From Methylobacterium sp. WSM2598 (GTDB taxonomy: Bacteria > Pseudomonadota > Alphaproteobacteria > Rhizobiales > Beijerinckiaceae), in NCBI RefSeq assembly GCF_000379105.1, contig NZ_KB900609.1:2990274-3054273 (forward strand): a stretch of 64,000 bases of DNA, read 5' to 3'. Below, piece after piece: positions 26,350-34,929 of this stretch. The notes under the pieces were generated by a model. The model saw only the letters and a list, made by a program, of their open reading frames with translations. It had not been told where the DNA came from and searched no databases. The translations under genes and the position numbers were made by a program. Each line of letters begins with the position of its first letter. Position 1 is the first letter of the stretch.

Positions 26350-27945
26350 ATGATCCGCATCCTGATGCTGCTCGCCGCGCTCGCCGCGGCAGCGCCCGGC
26401 CCCTCGCTCGCGCAGCAGCCGCGGCCGCAGGACCCGCGCGCGCAGGAATCGCGCGCGCCCGAGTCCCGCCCGTCCGAGTCCCGCCCGTCCGAGTCCCGCC
26501 CGCCCGAGTCCCGCCCGCCCGAGGGGCGCAGGCTGCCCCCCGACGCGGTGACGCAGCACAGCCTCGCCCTCTCGGACGGGCGCAGCCTCGCCTTCACGGC
26601 CACGGCCGGCAGCCTCGCCCTCGTCGACGAGGCCGGCAAGCTCCAGGCCGAGATCGCCTTCACGGCCTTCACCCTGCCGGAGCGCCCGCGGGCGACGCGG
26701 CCCGTCACCTTCGCGCTCAACGGCGGTCCCGGCGCGGCCTCCGCCTATCTCAATCTCGGGGCGGTCGGCCCCTGGCGCCTGCCCCTCGACGGGCCGAGCA
26801 TCAGCCCCTCGGCGGCGCCGGTGCCGCTGCCCAACGACGAGACCTGGCTCGACTTCACCGACCTCGTCTTCCTCGATCCGGTCGGCACCGGCTACAGCCG
26901 GGCGGCCGGGGACGACGCCAAGCGCTACTTCTCGGTCGATGCGGACGCCTCGGTCCTCGCCGCGGCGATCGCCCGCTGGCTGCGCACCAACGACCGCCTG
27001 ACCTCGCCGAAATTCTACCTCGGGGAGAGCTACGGCGGCTTCCGCGGCCCGCTCATCGCCCGCAAGCTCCAGGACGACGTCGGGGTCGGCCTCTCGGGCC
27101 TCGTTCTGCTCTCGCCCGTGCTCGATTTCGGCTGGCTTCAGCCGCCGCGGCACAATCCCCTCGGCGACGTCACCCGGCTGCCCTCCCTGGCCGCCGCCGC
27201 CATCGAGCGCCGCGGCGGCAGCCCGGACCCGGGGGCGCTGGCGGAGGCCGAATCCTACGCCACCGGCGAGTACCTGAGCGACCTGCTGCGCGGGCCGCGG
27301 GACGGCGCGGCGCGCGACCGGCTCGCCCGCCGGGTCGCGGCGCTCACCGGGCTCGACCCGGACCTGGTGCGGCGGCAGGCCGGGCGGATCTCGACTGGCA
27401 GCTACCAGCGCGAGAGCGGCCGGGCGGAGGGGCGCGTCGCCAGCGCCTACGACACCGGCGTCACCGGCTGGGACCCGGAGCCGAACGCGGCCCATGCGGG
27501 CTTCGAGGACCCGCTCCTCTCCGCCATGCAGGCGCCCCTCTCGAGCGCGATCGTCGACCTCACCGCCCGCACCCTGAACTGGCGGGTGACGAATCTGCGC
27601 TACGAGCTGCTCAGCACCGGCGTGAACCGCCAGTGGAACTGGGGCTCCGGCCGCACCCCGCCGGAGGTGGTGAGCGACCTCAGGCAGGCCCTCGCCCTCG
27701 ACGGGTCGCTGCGGGTGCTGGTCGCGCACGGCTACACGGACCTCGTCACGCCCTACTTCGCCTCGCGGCTCATCCTCGACCAGATCCCCGCCTACGGTCC
27801 GGGCCAACGGCTCAGCTTGGCGGTTTTCCCGGGCGGCCACATGTTCTATTCCCGCCAGGCCTCGCGGGCGGCGCTCCGGGGCGAGGCGCTGCGCCTCTAC
27901 GAGGCGGCGCTGGCGGCGCGGCAGGGAAGCGGCGAGGGACGATGA
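26350..27945 (+). CDS. S10 family serine carboxypeptidase-like periplasmic peptidase
   Basis: A 531-residue exported protein. A signal peptide (MIRILMLLAALAAAAPGPSLAQ) is followed by a low-complexity region, residues about 23-58, made of ESRPSE/ESRPPE repeats encoded by four 15-bp units. The S10 alpha/beta-hydrolase domain has NGGPGAAS (oxyanion region), FLDPVGTGYSR, the nucleophile Ser in YLGESYGGFRG, Asp in AHGYTDLVTP and His in PGGHMFYSR. The family removes C-terminal residues from peptides at acidic pH; bacterial roles are poorly known. It overlaps the next lipoprotein gene by ATGA. Confidence 0.9.
   Translation: MIRILMLLAALAAAAPGPSLAQQPRPQDPRAQESRAPESRPSESRPSESRPPESRPPEGRRLPPDAVTQHSLALSDGRSLAFTATAGSLALVDEAGKLQAEIAFTAFTLPERPRATRPVTFALNGGPGAASAYLNLGAVGPWRLPLDGPSISPSAAPVPLPNDETWLDFTDLVFLDPVGTGYSRAAGDDAKRYFSVDADASVLAAAIARWLRTNDRLTSPKFYLGESYGGFRGPLIARKLQDDVGVGLSGLVLLSPVLDFGWLQPPRHNPLGDVTRLPSLAAAAIERRGGSPDPGALAEAESYATGEYLSDLLRGPRDGAARDRLARRVAALTGLDPDLVRRQAGRISTGSYQRESGRAEGRVASAYDTGVTGWDPEPNAAHAGFEDPLLSAMQAPLSSAIVDLTARTLNWRVTNLRYELLSTGVNRQWNWGSGRTPPEVVSDLRQALALDGSLRVLVAHGYTDLVTPYFASRLILDQIPAYGPGQRLSLAVFPGGHMFYSRQASRAALRGEALRLYEAALAARQGSGEGR
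26461..26520 (+). repeat. Four 15-bp tandem units inside the S10 peptidase gene
   Basis: Unit GAGTCCCGCCCGTCC (two copies) then GAGTCCCGCCCGCCC (two copies), encoding ESRPS/ESRPP. Unit length is a multiple of three, so copy changes keep frame. Confidence 0.85.
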
Positions 27946-28325
27946 CGAGGATCCGGGGACGAAGCCGCCGGGGACGGGGCCGGGCGCTGGCCGCGATCGG
28001 CGCGGCCCTGCTCTCTGGCTGCGGCGGCAACCCCGACCGGGCGGCCCCCGCGGCGGCGATCGCGCCGCCCGCCCCGCCCGCCTATGCGGGGCCGGTGCTG
28101 GCTCCGGACGGCACCTGCACGGGACCGGTGCCGGCGGGCGCCGCCGCGATCGCGCCGGGCATCGGCGAGTGCGAGCTGGTCCGGCTCAAGGGCGCGCCCC
28201 CGACCGACGTGCTCGTCGGCGAGAGCGGGCGGGGCCAGCGCGAGGTGCAGGTGCTCTACGCCGAGCCCGGCGGAAAGGAGCTGTATTTCTTCGTCAACAA
28301 CCGGCTCGACCGAATCGTCAAGTGA
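27942..28325 (+). CDS. Putative lipoprotein
   Basis: A 127-residue protein whose start overlaps the peptidase stop (ATGA). After an Arg-rich N-terminus (MTRIRGRSRRGRGR) comes a hydrophobic stretch and a lipobox ALLSGC near residues 22-27, so it is likely lipidated and sorted to the envelope. Proline/alanine linker follows. The C-terminal domain has GECELVRLKGAPPTDVLVGE and EVQVLYAEPGGKELYFF with NNRLDRIVK, a pattern seen in small outer-membrane-associated hypothetical proteins of rhizobia. No catalytic motif was seen. Coupling to the S10 peptidase suggests a shared envelope role. Confidence 0.75.
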   Translation: MTRIRGRSRRGRGRALAAIGAALLSGCGGNPDRAAPAAAIAPPAPPAYAGPVLAPDGTCTGPVPAGAAAIAPGIGECELVRLKGAPPTDVLVGESGRGQREVQVLYAEPGGKELYFFVNNRLDRIVK

Positions 28326-28424
28326 GGAAGCGCACCGCGCCGGCCTGCGGCGCGGGCTCCGGTCGCCCCGCCGGCCCGGGCGGGGCCGGACGCGGCGACG
28401 CGAGAGGGCGAGGACTGGACCGGC

Positions 28425-29525
28425 ATGGCGCGCGACCCGAACGCAATCGACTTCTGGCGCGGCCTCGCCCTGATCACCATCTTCATCAACCACATCCCCG
28501 GCAACGTCTTCGAGAGCTTCACCTACTCGCAGTACGGGACCTCGGACGCGGCCGAGCTGTTCGTGTTCCTGGCGGGCTGGTCGATCGGGATCGCGATCCG
28601 GGGCCGCAGCGGCGCGCTGGAGCCGGCCGGCCGCACGCTGCTGCGCCTGCTCTCGCGCATGGTCGAGGTCTACCGGGCGCAGATCGTCATCACGGCCCTC
28701 GCCCTCGCCATGCTGGCGGCGGCGGCCCTCCTCCTCGACAACCCGCTCCTGCTCGAGTGGCACAATGCCGGGCCGGTCTTCACCGACCCGGTCCAGACCA
28801 CCCTCGGCTGGGTCACCCTCCTGCACCAGCTCGGGTTCTTCAACATCCTGCCGCTCTACGTGGTGCTGCTCGGGCTCGCGCCGCTCTTCGTGCTCGCGGC
28901 GCGGCTGAGCCGGCCGCTGGCGCTCGCCGCCTCCCTCGCCCTCTACCTCGCGGCGCTGGTCTGGGAGATCAACCTGCCGTCCTGGCCGGGGGAGGGGCAC
29001 TGGTTCTTCAACCCCCTGTGCTGGCAGCTGCTGCTGGTGCTCGGCTTCCTGGCCCACGAGTGGCGGCGCGAATCGGAGAGCTTCCAGGTCTGGCGCCGCC
29101 GCCTGCGCCCGCTCGGGATCGCGGTCGTGGTGATCGGGGCGGTGCTGGCGTGGTTCCACATCCGGCCCGACCCGCTCCTCGTGCCCGAGCCGCGGCTCCT
29201 CTTCACCTTCGACAAGTCCTACCAGCCGCCGGCCCGACTCATCCACTTCATCGGCGTGCTGCTGACCTTCCAGGGCGCATTCGAGTGGATCTACGCCCGG
29301 CTCCCCTGGCTCGGGCGCCAGCTCGCCGCCCTGGGCCGCAACTCCCTCGCGGTGTTCTCGGTCGGGTCGATCTGCAGCCTCGCGGCGCAACTCGTCAGGT
29401 TCTGGACCGGAGGCGGTTTCGCCGTCGATGTTCTTGTCGTAGGATCGGGGCTGTTTGTACTCGCGTTCACTGCATGGTTCGTGGAATGGCGCTCGCGCTC
29501 CCCTCGGTCGCCCGCATCGGCCTGA
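28425..29525 (+). CDS. OpgC-like membrane acyltransferase
   Basis: A 366-residue multi-pass protein starting MARDPNAIDFWRGLALITIFINHIPGN. This opening with RG and the IFINH histidine is the hallmark of OpgC domain proteins, which add succinyl or related groups to periplasmic glucans. About ten hydrophobic segments are visible across the length, and the C-terminus ends just after one. It is followed, with an overlap of about 50 bp, by an SGNH-type esterase, which fits an acyl-transfer/deacylation pair acting on an envelope glycan. The exact substrate cannot be read from sequence. Confidence 0.85.
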   Translation: MARDPNAIDFWRGLALITIFINHIPGNVFESFTYSQYGTSDAAELFVFLAGWSIGIAIRGRSGALEPAGRTLLRLLSRMVEVYRAQIVITALALAMLAAAALLLDNPLLLEWHNAGPVFTDPVQTTLGWVTLLHQLGFFNILPLYVVLLGLAPLFVLAARLSRPLALAASLALYLAALVWEINLPSWPGEGHWFFNPLCWQLLLVLGFLAHEWRRESESFQVWRRRLRPLGIAVVVIGAVLAWFHIRPDPLLVPEPRLLFTFDKSYQPPARLIHFIGVLLTFQGAFEWIYARLPWLGRQLAALGRNSLAVFSVGSICSLAAQLVRFWTGGGFAVDVLVVGSGLFVLAFTAWFVEWRSRSPRSPASA

Positions 29526-30352
29526 CCTGCTGGTTCGGGCTCGTCGGGCTCGGCACGGCCGCCGCCCAGGCCCAGCAGCCCCCGCGGCCGGGATCGGCCG
29601 CGACCGTGGTGGCGCCCGGCCCCGACGTGCCGGACCCGAGCCTGTCGCCCGAGTGCCGGGTCCCCGGCTCCAAGCTCTACACCCTGGCCAAGCTCCGGGC
29701 CGTCAAGAAGGCCCTGCGGGAGCAGCGGGCGATCCACGTCCTCTCGCTCGGCTCGACCTCGGGCGGGCTCGGGGCCGTCACCTACCCGGTGAAGCTCGAA
29801 TCGGCCCTGGAGCAATCCCTGCCGGACGTGACCGTCGACGTGGACAGCCGCGGCCTGCCGGGCGAGATCACCTACGGCGCCACCGAGCGGGTGCGCAACA
29901 TCGTGGCGGAGATCGAGCCCGACCTCGTGGTCTGGCAGGTCGGCAGCAACGACGCGCTCGCCCGGGTCGACGTCGAGGCCTTCGCGTCCTCCCTGGCGGA
30001 CACGATCGACTGGATCAAGTCGCACGACATCGACGTCGTGCTGGTGGATCCGCAATACACCGCGAGCTTGGCGCAGGACGACTACTACAACAGCTTCGTG
30101 CGCGCGATCCAGCGCGTGGCCGCCGAGAAGCAGGTGCCGCTCGTCCTGCGCTTCGAGGCGATGCGCTACCTCGCGCTGCACGCCAAGGGCGACGGGCTGC
30201 TCGGCAGCGGCTTCCGGCTCGCGGATCTCGGCCAGCGCTGCATGGCCGAGCACGTCACCCGGGCGATCACCGTCTCGCTGCTCCAGCCCGACGTGACCGG
30301 GACCACGCCCCCGCCCGCGGCCCCGGTCGCCGCCGGCAAGCCGAGCCCCTAA
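29474..30352 (+). CDS. Exported SGNH-fold hydrolase
   Basis: A 292-residue protein. The start could be the ATG at 29474 or 29486; both lie inside the end of the OpgC-like gene. A signal peptide ends near GTAAAQAQ. SGNH blocks are visible: HVLSLGSTSGGLGA (Ser block), then SRGLPGEITYG, and VWQVGSNDALARV (GxND block). A final acidic/His block near AEHVTRAI is uncertain. Family members are esterases or acyltransferases on glycans and lipids. Position beside the OpgC-like gene suggests it works on the same acylated glucan. Confidence 0.75.
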   Translation: MVRGMALALPSVARIGLTCWFGLVGLGTAAAQAQQPPRPGSAATVVAPGPDVPDPSLSPECRVPGSKLYTLAKLRAVKKALREQRAIHVLSLGSTSGGLGAVTYPVKLESALEQSLPDVTVDVDSRGLPGEITYGATERVRNIVAEIEPDLVVWQVGSNDALARVDVEAFASSLADTIDWIKSHDIDVVLVDPQYTASLAQDDYYNSFVRAIQRVAAEKQVPLVLRFEAMRYLALHAKGDGLLGSGFRLADLGQRCMAEHVTRAITVSLLQPDVTGTTPPPAAPVAAGKPSP

Positions 30353-30380
30353 GCCGGGCGGCCCCGGGGCGCCGCCCGGG

Positions 30381-31379
30381 CTACTCCGCCGCCTCGAGCG
30401 CCGAGATCGCCGGCACCGGCACGCCGATGTCGCGCAGGAGCTGCGCGTCCGCGTCCGCGTCGGTATTGGCGGTGGTGAGCAGGCGCTCGCCGTAGAAGAT
30501 CGAGTTCGCGCCCGCCAGGAAGCAGAGCACCTGCGCCTCCCGGGACAGCGCCCGGCGCCCGGCGCTGAGCCGCACCCGGGCGCGGGGCATCACGATGCGG
30601 GCGGTCGCGCACATCCGCACCATCTCGAAGGGATCGACCGGCGGGCGCTCGCCGAGCGGCGTCCCCGGCACCGCCGCGAGCGCGTTGATCGGCACGCTCT
30701 CCGGGTGCGGCGCGTGGTTGGCGAGCACCTGCAGCATCGCCACCCGGTCGGTCACGCCCTCGCCCATCCCGATGATGCCGCCGCAGCAGACGCCGATCCC
30801 GGCATCCCGCACCGCCTGGAGCGTCGCGAGCCGGTCCTCGTAGCTGCGGGTCGAGACGATCTTGTCGTAGTAGTCCGGGCCGGTATCGAGGTTGTGGTTG
30901 TAGGCGGTGAGCCCCGCCTCGGCGAGGCGCTCGGCCTGGGAGGGCGTCAGCATGCCCAGGGTGACGCAGGCCTCCATCCCGAGGCCGCGCACGCCCCGCA
31001 CCATGGCGAGCACCGCGTCGAAATCCGGGCCGTCCTTCGGGCTGCGCCACGCCGCGCCCATGCAGAAGCGGGTGGCGCCCGCCGCCTTGGCCGCCGCGGC
31101 CTCGCGCAGCACGGCCTCGACCGGCATCAGGCGCTGGCGGGCGACGCCGGTCTCCTTGTGGTGGGCCGATTGCGAGCAGTAGCCGCAATCCTCCGGGCAG
31201 CCGCCGGTCTTGATCGAGAGCAGGCTCGCCCGCTGGATGTCCGAAGGGTCGTGATGCGCCCGGTGGACGAGGGAGGCCCGGTGCACGAGGTCGAGGAGCG
31301 GCATGTCGTGGATCGCCTGCACCTGCGCGACGGTCCAGTCGTGCCGGATGGCGGGGTCGGAGCGCTCGGTCGTCGTCAT
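30381..31379 (-). CDS. bioB: Biotin synthase BioB
   Basis: A 332-residue radical SAM enzyme inserting sulfur into dethiobiotin. The start [15 protein letters not shown] fits homologues. The SAM iron-sulfur motif is [16 protein letters not shown]; the auxiliary [2Fe-2S] ligand region is visible in [21 protein letters not shown] and [12 protein letters not shown], and the late Arg is in [32 protein letters not shown] is a family stretch. No other bio genes are nearby. It is divergent from a LysR-type regulator that may control it. Confidence 0.96.
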   Translation of the reverse strand: MTTTERSDPAIRHDWTVAQVQAIHDMPLLDLVHRASLVHRAHHDPSDIQRASLLSIKTGGCPEDCGYCSQSAHHKETGVARQRLMPVEAVLREAAAAKAAGATRFCMGAAWRSPKDGPDFDAVLAMVRGVRGLGMEACVTLGMLTPSQAERLAEAGLTAYNHNLDTGPDYYDKIVSTRSYEDRLATLQAVRDAGIGVCCGGIIGMGEGVTDRVAMLQVLANHAPHPESVPINALAAVPGTPLGERPPVDPFEMVRMCATARIVMPRARVRLSAGRRALSREAQVLCFLAGANSIFYGERLLTTANTDADADAQLLRDIGVPVPAISALEAAE

Positions 31380-31524
31380 CGGGTCCCTCGCGTCGCGGGA
31401 GAAGCGGCCGCAGCCGCCGCACCCGGCCGCGCCTCCCCCGTCACTGATGTCTCGCGCGCCCCGTCGCCGCACCGGCATCCCCTTCGGGGAGCGTTCTCGC
31501 CCCGCATACCCCGATCCGCCGCGC

Positions 31525-31558
31525 TTGTCACAACCTCCATGGGGCGGAGCCGTTGTCA
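31525..31558. promoter_or_regulatory. TTGTCA-type motif pair between bioB and a LysR gene
   Basis: TTGTCACAA (31525-31533, itself a short dyad) and TTGTCA (31553-31558) occur 28 bp apart in the divergent promoter region. LysR regulators usually bind such T-N11-A-like or paired half-sites beside their own gene. Only position and symmetry support it. Confidence 0.3.
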
Positions 31559-31587
31559 GCGCGCGGGCGCGGGCCCATCGTCGCCGC

Positions 31588-32487
31588 ATGACGCTCCCGG
31601 TGCCCCTCTCCGCCGTCCGGTCCTTCGAGGCCGCCGCGCGGCGCCGCTCCTTCAAGGCCGCGGCGGCTGAACTGAACCTGACGGCGAGCGCGGTCAGCCA
31701 CGCGATCCGCAAGATGGAGGAGGCGCTCGGCGTCGCGCTGTTCGAGCGGGCGGGGCAGGGGGTCTCGCTGACGCCGGCGGGCGAGGCCCTGCTGGAGCAT
31801 GTCGGCCGCGCCTTCGAGGAACTGCACCGGGGCCTCGACCTCGTGGCGACGAGGGGGCCGCAGCTCCTGCGCCTGCACTGCGCCCCGAGCTTCGCCGCGC
31901 AGTGGCTGACGCCGCGCCTCGCCCGCTTCCTCGCCGACCATCCGGGCTTCGAGGTGCGCCTCGCCGCGGGCATGGACTACGCCCGCTTCACCACCGACGA
32001 GTTCGACGCCGACATCGTCTACGGCCCCCCGCGCGGGGAGGGGCTGGTGGTCGTCCCCCTCTGCACCGAGACGGTGATGCCCCTCTGCGACCCCGTCCGG
32101 GCGGCCCGCATCCGCGAGCCCGCCGACCTCCTCGGCGAGGTGCTGATCCAGAGCGACAACAAGCTCGTGCGCTGGCCGTTCTGGTTCGCCCGCAACGACC
32201 TGCCGGCGCCGCGGCCCCTCGGCGTGCGCTTCGACCGCAGCTTCCTGGCCATCGCGGCGGCGGCGGACGGGCTCGGCGTCGCCCTCGAATCGACCCTGCT
32301 CGCCGAGCGCGAGCTCGCGAGCGGGCGGCTCGTCGCCCCGCTCCGGGACCGCGCCCGGGACGTCACCTATGTGGGCCACCACCTCGTCTTCCCGGCCGCC
32401 ACCCGGCGGCGCGCGCCGCTGCGCACCTTCGCGCGCTGGCTCGCGGCCGAGCTCGGCATCGATCGGGGATTCACCGAACTCGGCTGA
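31588..32487 (+). CDS. LysR-family transcriptional regulator (GcvA-like)
   Basis: A 299-residue regulator starting [22 protein letters not shown]. The N-terminal winged helix-turn-helix covers residues about 5-65 ([20 protein letters not shown], then [16 protein letters not shown]). The effector-binding domain fills the rest ([48 protein letters not shown]), and resembles GcvA-type members. It is divergent from bioB, so bioB is the first candidate target. The effector is unknown. Confidence 0.9.
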   Translation: MTLPVPLSAVRSFEAAARRRSFKAAAAELNLTASAVSHAIRKMEEALGVALFERAGQGVSLTPAGEALLEHVGRAFEELHRGLDLVATRGPQLLRLHCAPSFAAQWLTPRLARFLADHPGFEVRLAAGMDYARFTTDEFDADIVYGPPRGEGLVVVPLCTETVMPLCDPVRAARIREPADLLGEVLIQSDNKLVRWPFWFARNDLPAPRPLGVRFDRSFLAIAAAADGLGVALESTLLAERELASGRLVAPLRDRARDVTYVGHHLVFPAATRRRAPLRTFARWLAAELGIDRGFTELG

Positions 32488-32910
32488 GCCGCGCCCGCCC
32501 CGCATCCGACGCTGGTGTCGTCACCGCTGCCAGCTGCGCATCCGTCAGGCACCTGTCATCGGCAAATCGTTTCCGTCCCTCATCCAAATGGATGACGCTC
32601 CCGTATTTCATTCGAGGGCGGACACGAGGCAACCGCTGCCAATATGGCGCTGCGGCGACTGGACGCTTTACTTCGTTCGATTTCGGTGCCATCCCAATGA
32701 GCATTCCCACGGCCGGACCGCACCGTTGCGCGAGGCCGGGGACCGGGCGGGTGAGACGGTCGCCGAGCGCGACCGGAGCGCGGCGGGGACCGCGCCCGCT
32801 CACCCGCCGCCGATCCGCAGCCGCGACCACCACCGGTCCGCCCCGTCCCGCGGGGCCGGCCCCCTCCGGGCGGGATCGTGGCGGCGGACCTGATCGAGGG
32901 AGGACGCGCG
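32488..32910. other. Gene-poor region after the LysR gene
   Basis: About 423 bp. Bases 32560-32700 are less GC-rich than their surroundings and lack a plausible protein in any frame. A minus-strand open frame there has no recognisable sequence and little third-position GC bias. It may be a promoter zone or an eroded gene. Confidence 0.45.
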
Positions 32911-33399
32911 GTGCAGACGCCCATCTTCCACCGTCATCGCGACGGCTCGTCCCACATCTCCCACTGCTACCCGGAGCGCGGCCCGGTGCCGGTTCGGCTC
33001 GCCTGGCAGCCGCCCTGCCCGGTCACCCCGGAGGAGCGCCGCGGGCGAACCGTCCTGAGCGTGTCCGGGTCGGCCCTCGCGCTCGCCACCGCCGCCTTCT
33101 GGGCCACGATGCTGCTCGCTCCGCCGGTCTCCGAGGCCACCGCCGGGCTCCGGTTCCCGGAGCCCTGCGCGGCGATGGAGCACCACGTGCGGCCCTGGTT
33201 CGAGCGCGAGATCGCCCGCCGCGCCCGCGTCGCCGCGGCACCGGGCCAGTCGGACTTCAACGCCCTGCTGCTCGACTATCGGGCCGCGCAGGCGCAGTGC
33301 CGGGCGGGGCGGGGCCGGGCGGCGGATCAGGCCATCGCCTCCCTCGACCGGCGCATCGTGGCGCTGTCCGACGCGGCGGTCCTGCCGGAGGACGAGTGA
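32911..33399 (+). CDS. Hypothetical single-span membrane protein
   Basis: A 162-residue protein. I chose the GTG start at VQTPIFHRHRDGSSHI because GAGGGAGG lies eight bases upstream; an upstream in-frame GTG lacks such a site. One transmembrane helix lies at about residues 51-72 (GSALALATAAFWATMLLAPP). The region after it has Cys-containing helical sequence (FPEPCAAMEHHVRPWFE, then AQAQCRAGRGRAADQ), which would be periplasmic if the N-terminus is inside. I do not recognise a family. The N-terminal His-rich segment (HRHRDGSSHISHC) could bind metal, but this is speculative. Confidence 0.6.
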   Translation: MQTPIFHRHRDGSSHISHCYPERGPVPVRLAWQPPCPVTPEERRGRTVLSVSGSALALATAAFWATMLLAPPVSEATAGLRFPEPCAAMEHHVRPWFEREIARRARVAAAPGQSDFNALLLDYRAAQAQCRAGRGRAADQAIASLDRRIVALSDAAVLPEDE

Positions 33400-33670
33400 T
33401 CCGACGCCCGGCCGGCCGGGGGGCGGGCGCTCCGGGAGGGGGCGCGGAGGCCGAGAACGACGCATCCGTCCCCCTCATGCAGGGCGCGCCGCGCAGCGGT
33501 CCGGCAACGGCGCCGGATTCCGTCCGTGAACGCGATCGCGCACCGCCTTCGGAACTCTGATCACCAGGGGGGATGTGGCTGCCACGCCTGTCCCGCCCCA
33601 CGCTCTCGCCTTCGGGACAGAGCCGAGCCGGACGGGGGCGCCGGGCGTCGAGCGATCGTCGCCCTCTCAT
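33400..33670. other. Region between the hypothetical gene and repeat copy 3
   Basis: About 270 bp of plain GC-rich sequence; with the adjoining repeat, the gene-free stretch is 430 bp. A short open frame with a CGCHAC motif was considered and not accepted. No RNA gene seen. Confidence 0.4.
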
Positions 33671-33831
33671 CCCACATCCGCTTGATCCCTTCGGGATGGC
33701 GGATGTGGGCTTCGCTCAGGCGCCGCGCGGGCTGGTGATCCGCTTGATCCCTTCGGGATGGCGGATGTGGGCCTCGCTCAAGCGCCGCGCGCGTGATCCG
33801 GGATCCGCCTGGATCGACCGGATCCCGGATC
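33671..33831 (-). repeat. Palindromic repeat family A, copy 3, with tandem duplication of hairpin 2
   Basis: Read on the minus strand it starts in the stop codon of the regulator gene with hairpin 1, GATCCGGGATCCG paired to CGGATCCCGGATC (33819-33831 and 33795-33807). The linker and hairpin 2 then occur twice: 33737-33771, with one damaged arm, and 33671-33709, with a perfect 11-bp stem, CCCACATCCGC and GCGGATGTGGG. Confidence 0.85.
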
Positions 33832-34405
33832 AGGGCAGGATCGACAGGCGCAGGGCCAGCGCGACCAGCTCGGCCTGCCGGCTGGTATTCGTCTTGCTGA
33901 AGACGGCGGCGAGCTGGGTGCGCACCGTGTGGACGCTCAGGCCGTGCTGCTCGGCGATCTCGGCCAGCGTGTCGCCGCGCGTGAGCTTCACCGCGAGGCG
34001 CGCCTCGGCGGGCGTGAGTCCGAAGATCCGCTCCAGGGCCGCCGTGCTCGGGCGGGTGCTGTCGTCGAGGTCCACCAGGATCAGCACCGAGTGCGGCCCA
34101 TCCTCCCCGAGCACCGGAACGGGCGTCGCGTGCATGATCAGCGGACGCTGGCCTGGGCGATCAATCAGCACCCAGCTCTCACTTTCGAGTTGCACCCGTG
34201 TCTTGCCGCGCGACAGCAGCTGCTTTATGGCGTCGCGCCCGCTGATATCGCAGTCGAAATGCAGTCCGATGACGCTGCGCGTCTCCTGATCCAATATCTT
34301 CCGGGCGACCTCATTGACGGCCAGAACCTTACCGCTCGTCGAAATGACGACGCCACCGCAGCATATACGGTCAAGCGCCTTCAGAAGAGGCGTCCCGACT
34401 AGCAC
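33830..34405 (-). CDS. Short PAS-like/LuxR-type regulator, probably lacking its N-terminal half
   Basis: A 191-residue protein starting MLVGTPLLKALDRICCGGVV. Residues about 10-115 form a PAS-like domain (GKVLAVNEVARKILDQ), and about 125-185 a LuxR helix-turn-helix (FGLTPAEARLAVKLTRGDTLAEIAE, then TVRTQLAAVFSKTNTSRQAELV). It looks like the C-terminal half of the ~370-residue rhizobial regulators with this same ending. The expected N-terminal half is not found upstream. GC content here is lower than around it. The stop codon is the first part of repeat copy 3. It may be a truncated or a naturally short regulator. Confidence 0.7.
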   Translation of the reverse strand: MLVGTPLLKALDRICCGGVVISTSGKVLAVNEVARKILDQETRSVIGLHFDCDISGRDAIKQLLSRGKTRVQLESESWVLIDRPGQRPLIMHATPVPVLGEDGPHSVLILVDLDDSTRPSTAALERIFGLTPAEARLAVKLTRGDTLAEIAEQHGLSVHTVRTQLAAVFSKTNTSRQAELVALALRLSILP

Positions 34406-34513
34406 TTGAGCCCCCCAAGTCTCATCAGGACAACAGCTAGTCGCTTGGCTTTAAAAGTCGACTGACCGCCTGTGCGATTTCGCACCGCCCAGGGCGGGGG
34501 TCCGGGCTTCCGC

Positions 34514-34771
34514 TCAATTGGCAGTTCTGATTGCACCGCCGTCGAGGCAGGATTGGACCCAGTCCCTGGCCGCCTCGAGCGTGTCGAACAGAAGACCTTC
34601 CCGGTCGCAAGGTCCGAGACCCATCTGCAGGTACCACCGCATTCCTGCCGGAACCAGCAGGGCGACCAGGGCACGATCGGCCCAGACCAGCTGCGAGTCT
34701 TCCGTCGTGCCGTAGGACGCGCTCTTGATTGCTTCAAATATGATGGTGCTGGGCATGGCCGCATCCGTCAT
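34514..34771 (-). CDS. Small hypothetical protein
   Basis: An 85-residue ORF, possibly starting five codons later at MPSTIIFEAIKSASYG. It contains WADRALVALLVPAGMRWYLQ and ends LEAARDWVQSCLDGGAI. The amphipathic C-terminal helix and the pattern of a Trp-rich core suggest a folded small protein, but I recognise no family. The stretch 34400-34870 around it is clearly less GC-rich than the window, consistent with transferred DNA. Neighbours are a shortened LuxR-type regulator downstream and a radical SAM gene upstream. Confidence 0.5.
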   Translation of the reverse strand: MTDAAMPSTIIFEAIKSASYGTTEDSQLVWADRALVALLVPAGMRWYLQMGLGPCDREGLLFDTLEAARDWVQSCLDGGAIRTAN

Positions 34772-34929
34772 GCTGCTGCATCATGGCAAGCCCCAGCCAA
34801 AGAACGTTGGAATTCACTCCGATACAGAAAGTTAGTTCGGGTTACGAAACGCCACCATACGCCAAATAGGTTAGGCTCGCGGCCACCGTGGCGTCGGTGC
34901 GGCCCCGCGGGCCGGCGCCGCCCGCCGAC

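Noticed and set aside
32471..32833. Minus-strand open frame in the gene-poor region
   Set aside because: No family resemblance, no good ribosome site and weak third-position GC bias.
33526..33738. Plus-strand ORF with a CGCHAC motif
   Set aside because: Its 3' half is repeat family A, no ribosome site is seen and the GTG start is weak.
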